Assembly: GCA_014879835.1 (NCBI GenBank)
Contig: JACSRJ010000234.1
Coordinates: 1 to 41,045, forward strand
Direction of reading: 5' to 3'
Length of the DNA stretch: 41,045 nt
From: Anaerolinea sp.
GTDB lineage: Bacteria; Chloroflexota; Anaerolineae; Aggregatilineales; UBA2796
Of the stretch, positions 30,857 to 38,334 are shown piece after piece. A program made the translations under genes and the position numbers. The notes below the pieces were generated by a model. It saw only the letters and a list, made by a program, of their open reading frames with translations, did not search any database and had not been told where the DNA came from. Every line of letters starts with the position of its first letter. Within the stretch, counting starts at the first letter, position 1.

Positions 30857-33214
30857 TTACAGCACGACTTCAATCACCATCACCGCGCCCGGATCGCCTA
30901 CGGGCAAAAATTCACCCTGAAAGGGTTGACCGTTGGCTGTTCGGCGGGGGGCTTCACCCGCTTGGGCGCGCCGTACTGTGATGGCATAGGCGCACTTTCG
31001 ATACCAGCGTTGTATCCGGTAGTGAGTCCAACCTTCGGGCAGTTCGGCACGGAGGCGCAGTCCTTCGAGGCGCGCTTCCAGCCCCAGCACTCCTTCGACG
31101 ATGGCCCGCAGGTTCCAAGCGGCTGAACCCGTGTACCATGTCCAGCCGGCCTGTCCGGGAATGTCCGCCAGCGGCCCAGCCACATTACCCGGCATCACGT
31201 AGGGTTCCGCCGAATAGACGTCTGGGTTTTGCCCCTTGATAGGTGGGGCAAAGGTGCGCCACACTTGATAGGCCGCATCAACCCCATTTTGCTGCCGTTC
31301 CGCCAGAATTGCCCAACATGCGGCGTGAGCATACACACCCCCATTCTCGCGTGCCCCCGGCGCATAACGAGAAAGGTAGCCAATATTTGGGTCGGGTTTG
31401 GTGTAAGCGGGGGCTAACAGCAGGGGCCCAAAATCAGAGTAGAGATGTTCACGCGCAGAACGCAGCGCAATCGCGGCCCGTTCGGGGTCAGCGGTTGCGC
31501 CCAACACCGCCCACGTCTGGGCGTTGAGGAAGATTTTCCCTTCGGGTGATTCCTTAGAGCCGATCAATGCTCCTGCATCCGTGGTAGCGCGCCAGTACCA
31601 TTGACCATCCCATGCATGATCGTTGACGGCCTGTTTGATCCTTGCTGCCTCCTGCCGGAAGCGCGTCGCCACGGACGGCTCACAGGAGGGCAAATCGGCC
31701 CATGCCAGCAGTAAGTAGTGGAGGAAATGTCCCATCCACACACTTTCACCCAAACCATCAACCCCAACCGCATTGAGTCCATCGTTCCAGTCCGCCCGTA
31801 GAATAAGGGGCAGCCCACGTTTGCTGCGACGGTTAAGGGCAGCCTCAAAAGCGCGCATACAGTGCTCAAGGAGGGTTCCTTCACCACCATCGTAGTAAGG
31901 TACAACCGTCTCCAGTGCGCCAAAGTCCCCGGTCTCGTGGAGGTAACGGATCGTGACCAAGGCCAACCACAAGAGATCATCACTGTAATCTGAACGATGA
32001 CCGGTATCCGCCAGTGGATGCCACCAGTGGAGGACGATCCCGTCTCGATATTGATGGGCTGCATGAAGTTTGATCTGGGCGAGCGTGTGTTCCGGCAGCC
32101 CCAAAAGCAGCCAGACCAAACTATCTTGAAGTTGATCACGGTAGCCAAAGGCCCCGCCCGTTTGGTAGTAAGCGGTGCGTCCCTTCAACCGTCCAGCGAT
32201 GGTCTGATAGACCAACCACTGATTCACCATCACATCAAGGGCTTCATCTGGCGTTTCCGCTTGGAGGCGGGAGGTTAAGTCCTGCCAATAAGTACGCACT
32301 TCCTCCAAAGCCCCGTGAACGGTCTGAAGGTCACGATAACGGCGGGACAATTCCAGCGCTTCGGAACTGCTCTCGGCTGCGCCCAAACTGAAGGCGATTT
32401 CTTTGGTTTCACCGGGTGCAAGGGTGATCACAAGCTGAAGGCTGGCGATAGGGTCACTCCAGCGGCCCGTGTGCCCCGCTGAACGCCCTAAAACTACACT
32501 CTGAGGAGCGCGCAAACTGCCATTTCGCCCCACAAAGTCACGTTTATCGGCGTCGAACCCAACTGGCATTTGGCTGGCGCTGTGGAAGGCCGTATAGGGC
32601 CAAGAGAGATTCCAATGGGCCCGGCTGTGAACCGGAAGCTCCCACATCACCTTGGAGGCAAGGAGCGTCCCTTCAGAGGCTTGGTAAGCGGTCTCAATGA
32701 AGGTGCGATGAAACTCTCGATGCCAGTCTGGGGCTGCCCCTAGCAGCCATTCGAGATAACTAAAAATTTGAAGCTGCCGGGGTTTATCACCCTCATTTCG
32801 CAGGCGCAACAGCCACAGTTCGCAGGGATCCTCTTTGGGCACAAAGTAGGTGATGGTACTGGACACAGCATGATGGCGAGACTCAATGACGGAGTAGCCC
32901 ATCCCGTGCCGCACTTGATAACCCTCCACCTGTGAGCCGCAAGGCTGCCATGTTGGTGACCAGAATTCTCCACTCTCCATGTCTCGCAGATAGAGGTATT
33001 TACCCCACTCATCGCGGATCAGGTCTTGATCCCATCGGGTGATTCGGTTCAAACTGGCATGTTCGCGCCAGCTATAACCGCTGCCCGCTTGCGAGAGGGT
33101 AAAACCACAGCGATCATTGGCGATCACGTTCACCCAAGGCATAGGGGTATCTGCCCGCGTGATCACATATTCCTGCCCGTCTTCCGTGAAAAAACCGTAC
33201 TTGTTATCTAGCAT
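30857..33214 (-). CDS. GH94-family phosphorylase (cellobiose/chitobiose-phosphorylase-like)
   Basis: A 785-residue cytoplasmic enzyme (no signal peptide) of GH94. It cleaves a beta-glucoside with phosphate to give a sugar-1-phosphate, saving ATP. Hallmarks are the (alpha/alpha)6 motif QTGGAFGYRDQLQD (351-364), HWWHP (396-400), DYSDDLLWL (409-417), and RADWNDGLN (473-481) containing the catalytic Asp. The N-terminal beta-sandwich (about 1-270) is complete. Length is near cellobiose and chitobiose phosphorylases (about 800), much shorter than 1,2-beta-oligoglucan phosphorylases (about 1100), so the linkage is not settled. It overlaps the TPR gene by 11 bases and ends the importer operon. Confidence 0.9.
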   Translation of the reverse strand: MLDNKYGFFTEDGQEYVITRADTPMPWVNVIANDRCGFTLSQAGSGYSWREHASLNRITRWDQDLIRDEWGKYLYLRDMESGEFWSPTWQPCGSQVEGYQVRHGMGYSVIESRHHAVSSTITYFVPKEDPCELWLLRLRNEGDKPRQLQIFSYLEWLLGAAPDWHREFHRTFIETAYQASEGTLLASKVMWELPVHSRAHWNLSWPYTAFHSASQMPVGFDADKRDFVGRNGSLRAPQSVVLGRSAGHTGRWSDPIASLQLVITLAPGETKEIAFSLGAAESSSEALELSRRYRDLQTVHGALEEVRTYWQDLTSRLQAETPDEALDVMVNQWLVYQTIAGRLKGRTAYYQTGGAFGYRDQLQDSLVWLLLGLPEHTLAQIKLHAAHQYRDGIVLHWWHPLADTGHRSDYSDDLLWLALVTIRYLHETGDFGALETVVPYYDGGEGTLLEHCMRAFEAALNRRSKRGLPLILRADWNDGLNAVGVDGLGESVWMGHFLHYLLLAWADLPSCEPSVATRFRQEAARIKQAVNDHAWDGQWYWRATTDAGALIGSKESPEGKIFLNAQTWAVLGATADPERAAIALRSAREHLYSDFGPLLLAPAYTKPDPNIGYLSRYAPGARENGGVYAHAACWAILAERQQNGVDAAYQVWRTFAPPIKGQNPDVYSAEPYVMPGNVAGPLADIPGQAGWTWYTGSAAWNLRAIVEGVLGLEARLEGLRLRAELPEGWTHYRIQRWYRKCAYAITVRRAQAGEAPRRTANGQPFQGEFLPVGDPGAVMVIEVVL

Positions 33215-33803
33215 CCTTTTGTAATCTCTCCAAATGTGCCTTGGCTCGTTTGATCAGCTCAGTCTGATCCTTGAACAGCTCTTCAAAGGATTTATAAATG
33301 TCCTGAGCCTCTTGGATTCGTCCGTCCGCTTCGTAAAGTTCACCTAAACGCAGGTAAATCAACCCTAGGTAGGGATTGGATTGGCCACTGTTCTCTTGGA
33401 TAAACTCCTCAGCATTCTCAATTGTAATATACTCGTTTATGATCACATCGATTCGCGCTTGGGCTTTGCTGAGGTCCGGAAACACAGGACGTGCATACTC
33501 TGATTCCCAGATCCTCTGGATTTGTATATAACCACCATAGTAAATATAACGTCTAGCGGGGCGATCATAGACCGAATATCCAACCAGCGCATCCAGATAA
33601 CGTCCTTCCTCAAAACTGCGATCTGCGTCTTGGAAGTAAGCCATTGAAAGCTGGTACGCCTGCAACCATGCCAGCGCATAGGTGATGATGAAAAGTACCA
33701 CCCCACCTACAGCCACAATCACCAGTCGGCGCGCTGAGTGCCGGGGCGATTCGAGCACTTCAATTGATTCAGGGGGAAGGGGAGTTAAGGTCAAGTGAGT
33801 CAT
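33204..33803 (-). CDS. Membrane-anchored TPR-like protein in importer operon
   Basis: A 199-residue protein with a cytoplasmic N-terminus, one membrane helix (about 27-50) and a helical soluble part. Two TPR-like units are seen: a partial one in FQDADRSFEEGRYLDALVGY (57-76), and a clearer one in YLRLGELYEADGRIQEAQDIY (149-169). It sits between the permease gene (3 bases upstream) and GH94 (11-base overlap), so it is made with them. TPRs mediate protein contacts, so it may tether the importer or GH94. No catalytic motif is present and function is unknown. Confidence 0.7.
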   Translation of the reverse strand: MTHLTLTPLPPESIEVLESPRHSARRLVIVAVGGVVLFIITYALAWLQAYQLSMAYFQDADRSFEEGRYLDALVGYSVYDRPARRYIYYGGYIQIQRIWESEYARPVFPDLSKAQARIDVIINEYITIENAEEFIQENSGQSNPYLGLIYLRLGELYEADGRIQEAQDIYKSFEELFKDQTELIKRAKAHLERLQKDAR

Positions 33804-33806
33804 GGT

Positions 33807-34634
33807 TTATTTACTCAGCGACACATTGGCGAATGCTTTAATGAACTGCTCCTGCATGAAGAAATAAAAAACGATGATAGGTACGGTGATCAAGGTCGTA
33901 AGTGCCCAGATCTGCTCAGCGTTCTCGCCCGGTACCGTCCCCCGGAACTGGAGCAGCCCCAACTGCAATGTCCACTGTTCTGGTTTGTTCAGGTATAACA
34001 GCGGCCCAAAAAAATCATTCCAACTGCCCATAAAAGTAAGGATTGCGACTGTTGCCAGCGCAGGACGGATCAAGGGCATGATCACCCGTACAAAGATCAC
34101 TGGTTCACTGCCCCCATCAATGCGAGCAGCCTCGATCAACTCATTGGGAATGCCGATCATGAACTGGCGGATCAGAAAAATGCTAAAAACCGATACCGCC
34201 GAAGGGATAATCAAGGCCTCAAAGCGCCCCACCCAGCCAATATTGTAAAGCATGATATAGCTGGGAATGAGGAACAATATTCCGGGGATCATCATGGTAA
34301 GCAGCATAAAACCAAAAATCTGGTTTCGCCCCGGAAAGGGAATCTTGGCAAAAGCATACGCTCCCACAGCGCTCAGGGTGGTGTTAAGCAGGGTCACAGT
34401 GCCTGACAAAAACAGGGAGTTCACAAATAAACGCCCTACATTCAGCTTCTCAAACACCCCCGTATAGCCGATCAAGGTCGGCTTGTTTGGCAAGGAGGTA
34501 GGAGCATTCATGATCTCGGCACCGGTCTTGAAAGAGTTCATAACCATATACACAAAGGGGTAGATCACAAAGATTGCGCCCCCGATCAAGATCAGATAGT
34601 TGGCCACCTGTGAAAAGGTTAAGGGCTTTTTCAT
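33807..34634 (-). CDS. Sugar ABC transporter permease (MalG type)
   Basis: A 275-residue inner-membrane subunit of a CUT1-type sugar importer with six membrane helices. The EAA loop that docks the ATPase is EAARIDGGSEP...MPLIRP (168-191). The start is ATG 34634, with GGAGG 9 bases upstream; a 10-residue longer frame has no ribosome site. It lies 4 bases after the partner permease and 3 bases before the TPR gene. No ATPase is in the window, so a shared MsmX/UgpC-like ATPase elsewhere is expected. Confidence 0.94.
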   Translation of the reverse strand: MKKPLTFSQVANYLILIGGAIFVIYPFVYMVMNSFKTGAEIMNAPTSLPNKPTLIGYTGVFEKLNVGRLFVNSLFLSGTVTLLNTTLSAVGAYAFAKIPFPGRNQIFGFMLLTMMIPGILFLIPSYIMLYNIGWVGRFEALIIPSAVSVFSIFLIRQFMIGIPNELIEAARIDGGSEPVIFVRVIMPLIRPALATVAILTFMGSWNDFFGPLLYLNKPEQWTLQLGLLQFRGTVPGENAEQIWALTTLITVPIIVFYFFMQEQFIKAFANVSLSK

Positions 34635-34638
34635 GAGG

Positions 34639-35562
34639 CTACACCTCCGGGTCGGAGCGGACAAACTTGAACTGGAGCGCCGTCAAAGCAGCAATCATGA
34701 TCGCTAAAAGCAGCCCAAGGGTAGAGGCATAACCCACATTGGAGCGATCAAACGCTTGAGCATAGAGGTACAAAACCGGGGTGAGGGCTTGGTTTCTGAT
34801 GCCCCCATACACATCAAAGCCAATGCTGAAGACTTCCGTGAACATTTGCAGCCCGTTAATGACATCAATCACGAGAAGAAAGAATAGTTGGGGGCGAAGC
34901 ATGGGCAGGGTGATGACCATAAACATCTGCGAGTCATTTGCCCCATCCACGGCGGCTGCCTCATAAAGACGTTTATCAATGCCGTAGATGCCTGCTAGAA
35001 GAATGACGGTGCTGATCCCAAACCACTTCCAAGTATTGATGAGTGCCAGCACCAGCATTGGCAGCCCTTCCTGAGACTTCCAAAAAATCCATTCGTGGAT
35101 CAGTCCAACGTCGGACATCCAACGTTGGATATGGCCTCCGGGAGCTACCATGTTATCCGCGATAGTCATGAGCACAACGGTAGAGGTGATGACGGGCAAA
35201 AAATAGATGGTGCGCAGAATTCGTGCCCCAAACCCAATTCGGGAGAGCAGCACTGCAAACAGCAAGCCTAGCCCATTCTTTAAGCCTATGAAGATTACTT
35301 GGTTAACGCCGATATTGCCCACACTCTTCCAAAACAGCGGATCAGTAATGCCTTGAATCCAGTTCCCCACACCCACAAAAGTTTGATTTGCAGGGTTTGG
35401 AAATGAATAGGTGAAAAAGGTCAAAAAAAAGGACAGCAGTAGGGGGTAAAGACCAAAGATTAGATACAGGAACACCCAAGGGGAGACAAATACATAGCCC
35501 CACCAACTGCGACGAACCCGATTCCACCAGCGTGCACGCCTTTTTGCGATTGCTGTGTTCAT
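34639..35562 (-). CDS. Sugar ABC transporter permease (MalF type)
   Basis: A 307-residue permease with six helices. The EAA loop is EAAAVDGANDSQMFMVITLP (201-220), followed by MLRPQ. The N-terminus is Arg/Trp-rich (RRARWWNRVRRSWWG), placing it inside. It is the heterodimer partner of the MalG-type permease. It follows the binding-protein gene by 132 bases, a gap holding a hairpin that often lets the binding protein be made in excess. No extra domains. Confidence 0.94.
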   Translation of the reverse strand: MNTAIAKRRARWWNRVRRSWWGYVFVSPWVFLYLIFGLYPLLLSFFLTFFTYSFPNPANQTFVGVGNWIQGITDPLFWKSVGNIGVNQVIFIGLKNGLGLLFAVLLSRIGFGARILRTIYFLPVITSTVVLMTIADNMVAPGGHIQRWMSDVGLIHEWIFWKSQEGLPMLVLALINTWKWFGISTVILLAGIYGIDKRLYEAAAVDGANDSQMFMVITLPMLRPQLFFLLVIDVINGLQMFTEVFSIGFDVYGGIRNQALTPVLYLYAQAFDRSNVGYASTLGLLLAIMIAALTALQFKFVRSDPEV

Positions 35563-35628
35563 AAAACAATGCCCTATTGTGTTTTGGTCAAGGAATGGCC
35601 CATCAGCATGGTATCCTCATAGATGCCC

Positions 35629-35660
35629 CTTCCCCTCACTGCATGGCAGTAGAAGGGAAG
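35629..35660 (-). other. Hairpin between binding-protein and permease genes
   Basis: CTTCCC (35629-35634) pairs with GGGAAG (35655-35660), and ACTGC/GCAGT forms an inner stem around ATG. Such hairpins usually protect the binding-protein message. No T-tract. Confidence 0.5.
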
Positions 35661-35694
35661 AGGCTAATCATCCGCCTTAGATAGAACTTAGAAG

Positions 35695-36981
35695 TTATTT
35701 GCTTTGGAGTGCTTTACGAGCGGCAGCGGCGGCTTCCGCAACGGCCATATCAAGCGGAATCTTCGTCTGCACGACCACGTCTTGGTAGATACCTTGGATG
35801 GCGTTGGCGACTTTTTCGGCCGCAGCAGACTGCTCCGGCACACGGGCATTCGCCATCAGGGACACAAACACTTGCCGTCCAGCCTCTTTGAAGAAATCAT
35901 CATCCTTGAGGGCAGTCACCACAGGCAGGTACCCCAACTCGGTGATGAATTGATAGTTATTGGCATCCTCCATCAGGAACTGGAGGAAGTGCCAAGCACG
36001 GGTTTCGCGCTCTGGGGTGGTCTTTAGTATCATCACCCCTCGCCCTCCGAGAGTGCTAAGGCTCTTATCACCTTCCTTGGGCACCGGCACTGGGGCAACA
36101 CCCACATCTTCACCAATGATCATGGGGGTATTGGCGGACTTCAGGTTGGGTTCCCAAGAGTAGCCGTATTGGAGCCACATCCCCACACTGCGGCTGAAGA
36201 AGTTTTTCTCCATGGTGGGGGGCGCAAAAGCCTGCGCGGCTTTGACAAAGGTGAGGAAGTCCTGCATGTGGCACTCTTCACGCTCAAACACAATGTCTGT
36301 GCCAAGTGCGTTCAGGAGTTGGCAGTTTCCTTGGTTGCTGGTCAGGTAGATGGGTTGCAACATGTTCCAGTACCATCCACCCCATTGGAGGGCCTCATTC
36401 CAAAATACCGTGCCATATACTTGGTCACCATTACTGCGTTTGGGTAGTTTGCTGATGGTCTCCGCCGCCGCCAGAAACTCCTCCCAAGTGGCAGGTGGTT
36501 TTTCGGGATCAAGTCCGGCTTCTTTGAACAATTCTTTGTTATAAATCATCAAGGTGATGTCTGCACCAATAGGCACATAGTAGTGGTGCCCCGCAATTTT
36601 CTGAAGCGACGCGGGTTCCAATCGGGCAAAGAGATCTGCTGCACCTTCCAGATCATCAAAATTGACCGCTGCATCCTGTGCCACCAAAGTGCCGAGTTGG
36701 GGTCCTAAGGATGTGATGATCAGGTCAGGCTGGTTGCCCGCGGCGATCAGCGCTTGGAATGCGCCACCTTCAGGCTCCAGTTCTAAAGTCACCTCCACAT
36801 CAGGGTTTGCCTCTTTGTATTTTTTGACCAACTTTGACATGGTTTCCTGCATTGATCCGGCGACCACGGAGACGCGGATCGAATTTGCCATCTCACCCTG
36901 AGCGCGGCTCTCGATGATGGGCAGTAGTGAAACTACCAGCGCAAAGGCCAAGAGGCTGACTGCGACACGTTTTCCTATCAT
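35695..36981 (-). CDS. Sugar ABC transporter substrate-binding protein
   Basis: A 428-residue solute-binding protein (family 1, CUT1 importers). The signal peptide covers 1-28 (SLLPIIESRAQ-GE) with no lipobox Cys; how it stays at the surface is unclear. The mature part has the typical EANPDVEVTLE (58-68) hinge and many aromatics for sugar stacking (WGGWYWNMLQPIYL, about 205-218). It follows lacI after a terminator and an operator at 37056-37073. The ATG has AGGAGA upstream. Oligosaccharides from the secreted glucanase are the likely ligand, inferred from gene order. Confidence 0.93.
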   Translation of the reverse strand: MIGKRVAVSLLAFALVVSLLPIIESRAQGEMANSIRVSVVAGSMQETMSKLVKKYKEANPDVEVTLELEPEGGAFQALIAAGNQPDLIITSLGPQLGTLVAQDAAVNFDDLEGAADLFARLEPASLQKIAGHHYYVPIGADITLMIYNKELFKEAGLDPEKPPATWEEFLAAAETISKLPKRSNGDQVYGTVFWNEALQWGGWYWNMLQPIYLTSNQGNCQLLNALGTDIVFEREECHMQDFLTFVKAAQAFAPPTMEKNFFSRSVGMWLQYGYSWEPNLKSANTPMIIGEDVGVAPVPVPKEGDKSLSTLGGRGVMILKTTPERETRAWHFLQFLMEDANNYQFITELGYLPVVTALKDDDFFKEAGRQVFVSLMANARVPEQSAAAEKVANAIQGIYQDVVVQTKIPLDMAVAEAAAAARKALQSK

Positions 36982-37055
36982 GAGCTTTCTCCTTGTGCAT
37001 AAAACAAACCCACTTCACCAATGTTTGCTGGTTTTTCCGAGGTCGCCTCCTTTCG

Positions 37056-37073
37056 TGTGAAAGCGCTTTTACA
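37056..37073. promoter_or_regulatory. LacI-type operator upstream of binding-protein gene
   Basis: TGTGAAAGCGCTTTTACA, near-palindromic around GC/GC. It matches the two operators between lacI and the glucanase gene, so the importer operon is likely controlled by the same LacI protein. Confidence 0.78.
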
Positions 37074-37080
37074 ACCTCTC

Positions 37081-37109
37081 AAAAAGAGAGCCTTTGTGTG
37101 AAAGGCTCT
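37081..37109 (-). terminator. Terminator of lacI
   Basis: AGAGCCTTT (37087-37095), loop GTGTG, AAAGGCTCT (37101-37109). On the minus strand the stem is followed by CTTTTTGAG. It lies 10 bases after the lacI stop and separates lacI from the importer operon. Confidence 0.88.
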
Positions 37110-37119
37110 TCAGGTAACC

Positions 37120-38133
37120 CTACCCTTTACAGCCGCATGACTGGCGGATTTTGAGGGTGGTGGGCAGCAGTACTGATGGCGCAAGTGCGGGTGAGCGCAC
37201 ATTTTCCTGATTTTGGAGTGTGGTTAGGACCATTTGTGCCGCTTGCAGTCCTAACTCATAGAGCGGTTGATGAACAGTGGTGAGAGTAGGTGAAACGTAC
37301 TGAGCCATAAGCACATCGTCAAAACCGACCACTGCAATATCATCGGGCACCCTTAGCCCATGCTCCCGGAGTGCTTTGATCGCATCCACCGCCATTTGAT
37401 CGTTGGCCGCGAAGATCGCATGAGGCAGTTCTGGGCGGCGCATGAGTTCGAGGGCGGCGCGGTAACCGCTGCCGGGGAGAAAATCACCAGCCAAGATATT
37501 CGTTTCCTCAAGGCTCAAACCGCTGCTGTTGAGGGCATCACGCATTCCACGCAACCGATCCCGGTTATCCGGGGTGTGATCGGTGCCTGTGATGTATGCT
37601 AGACGGGTGTAACCATGCCCAATGAGGTGTTGGGTGATCTCGCGCCCGCCGCCAAAATTATCCGCTTGAAATGAGGGCACGCTTTTATCGATGTTCTGAT
37701 GCACCAGCACCACCGGAACTCCACGGTCGATCACCTCACGCAGTTCATAGATATGGACATCAATAGCGACCAGCACCATCGCATCGACATAACTGCGCTG
37801 AAACAGATCAAGATAACGGTGTTCCTCCGAATGGCGCGGTTGACTGGCAATAAGAAGGCGATAGCCAGCTTCGGTGGCAGCGTCTTCCACACCCCTCACG
37901 ATCTCAAAATAAAACGAGTCGTTCACCTGAGGAATGACCAAACCCAAGGTGTCGGTCTGCTGGTTGGCCAGCCCTCGCGCATAGGCATTGGCGCTAAAAT
38001 TGAGGGCTTCAATGGACTTTAAGACACGCTCACGGGTTTTAGGATGCACCCGATCACGATTGTTCAGGACTCTAGAGACCGTCCCAATGGATACCCCTGC
38101 ATGTTTAGCAACATCAAAAATGGTTGCGCCCAT
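37120..38133 (-). CDS. LacI-family transcriptional regulator
   Basis: A 337-residue regulator with the LacI helix-turn-helix (TIFDVAKHAGVSIGTVSRVL, 4-23), hinge (ANAYARGLANQ) and periplasmic-binding-like effector domain (about 62-330). It ends with the frequent SCGC motif. Three TGTAAAAGCGCTTT-type operators are in the locus: one over its own promoter, one over the glucanase promoter, one before the importer. It is therefore likely a repressor of sugar uptake genes and of itself, released by an oligosaccharide. The ATG has AGGG close upstream. Confidence 0.94.
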   Translation of the reverse strand: MGATIFDVAKHAGVSIGTVSRVLNNRDRVHPKTRERVLKSIEALNFSANAYARGLANQQTDTLGLVIPQVNDSFYFEIVRGVEDAATEAGYRLLIASQPRHSEEHRYLDLFQRSYVDAMVLVAIDVHIYELREVIDRGVPVVLVHQNIDKSVPSFQADNFGGGREITQHLIGHGYTRLAYITGTDHTPDNRDRLRGMRDALNSSGLSLEETNILAGDFLPGSGYRAALELMRRPELPHAIFAANDQMAVDAIKALREHGLRVPDDIAVVGFDDVLMAQYVSPTLTTVHQPLYELGLQAAQMVLTTLQNQENVRSPALAPSVLLPTTLKIRQSCGCKG

Positions 38134-38156
38134 AATGCCCTACAACAAACACACTC

Positions 38157-38174
38157 TGTAAAAGCGCTTCCATT
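38157..38174. promoter_or_regulatory. LacI-type operator at lacI promoter
   Basis: TGTAAAAGCGCTTCCATT, one good half-site and one weaker. It overlaps the -10 of the lacI promoter, pointing to autorepression. Confidence 0.75.
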
Positions 38175-38200
38175 ATACCAAGTTTTTGAATCGAATGCAA
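38172..38200 (-). promoter_or_regulatory. Promoter of lacI
   Basis: Minus strand TTGCAT (38195-38200), 17 bases, perfect TATAAT (38172-38177), about 38 bases from the ATG. Confidence 0.65.
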
Positions 38201-38247
38201 TCACCGAAAACATGCTTCAATAAGAAGGTGGGGATAATAGAGCTTTA

Positions 38248-38265
38248 TGTAAAAGCGCTTTGATA
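38248..38265. promoter_or_regulatory. LacI-type operator at glucanase promoter
   Basis: TGTAAAAGCGCTTTGATA. It overlaps the -35 of the plus-strand glucanase promoter, consistent with steric repression. Confidence 0.78.
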
Positions 38266-38287
38266 AACAGGACATCGACTCTATAAT
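38260..38287 (+). promoter_or_regulatory. Promoter of GH144-like glucanase
   Basis: TTGATA (38260-38265), 16 bases, perfect TATAAT (38282-38287), giving a leader of about 40 bases before the ATG at 38335. Confidence 0.68.
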
Positions 38288-38334
38288 CAAAGGTGCTTTT
38301 GGGGTAGGAGAACAAGTTTTAGGAGCATTTGCCC

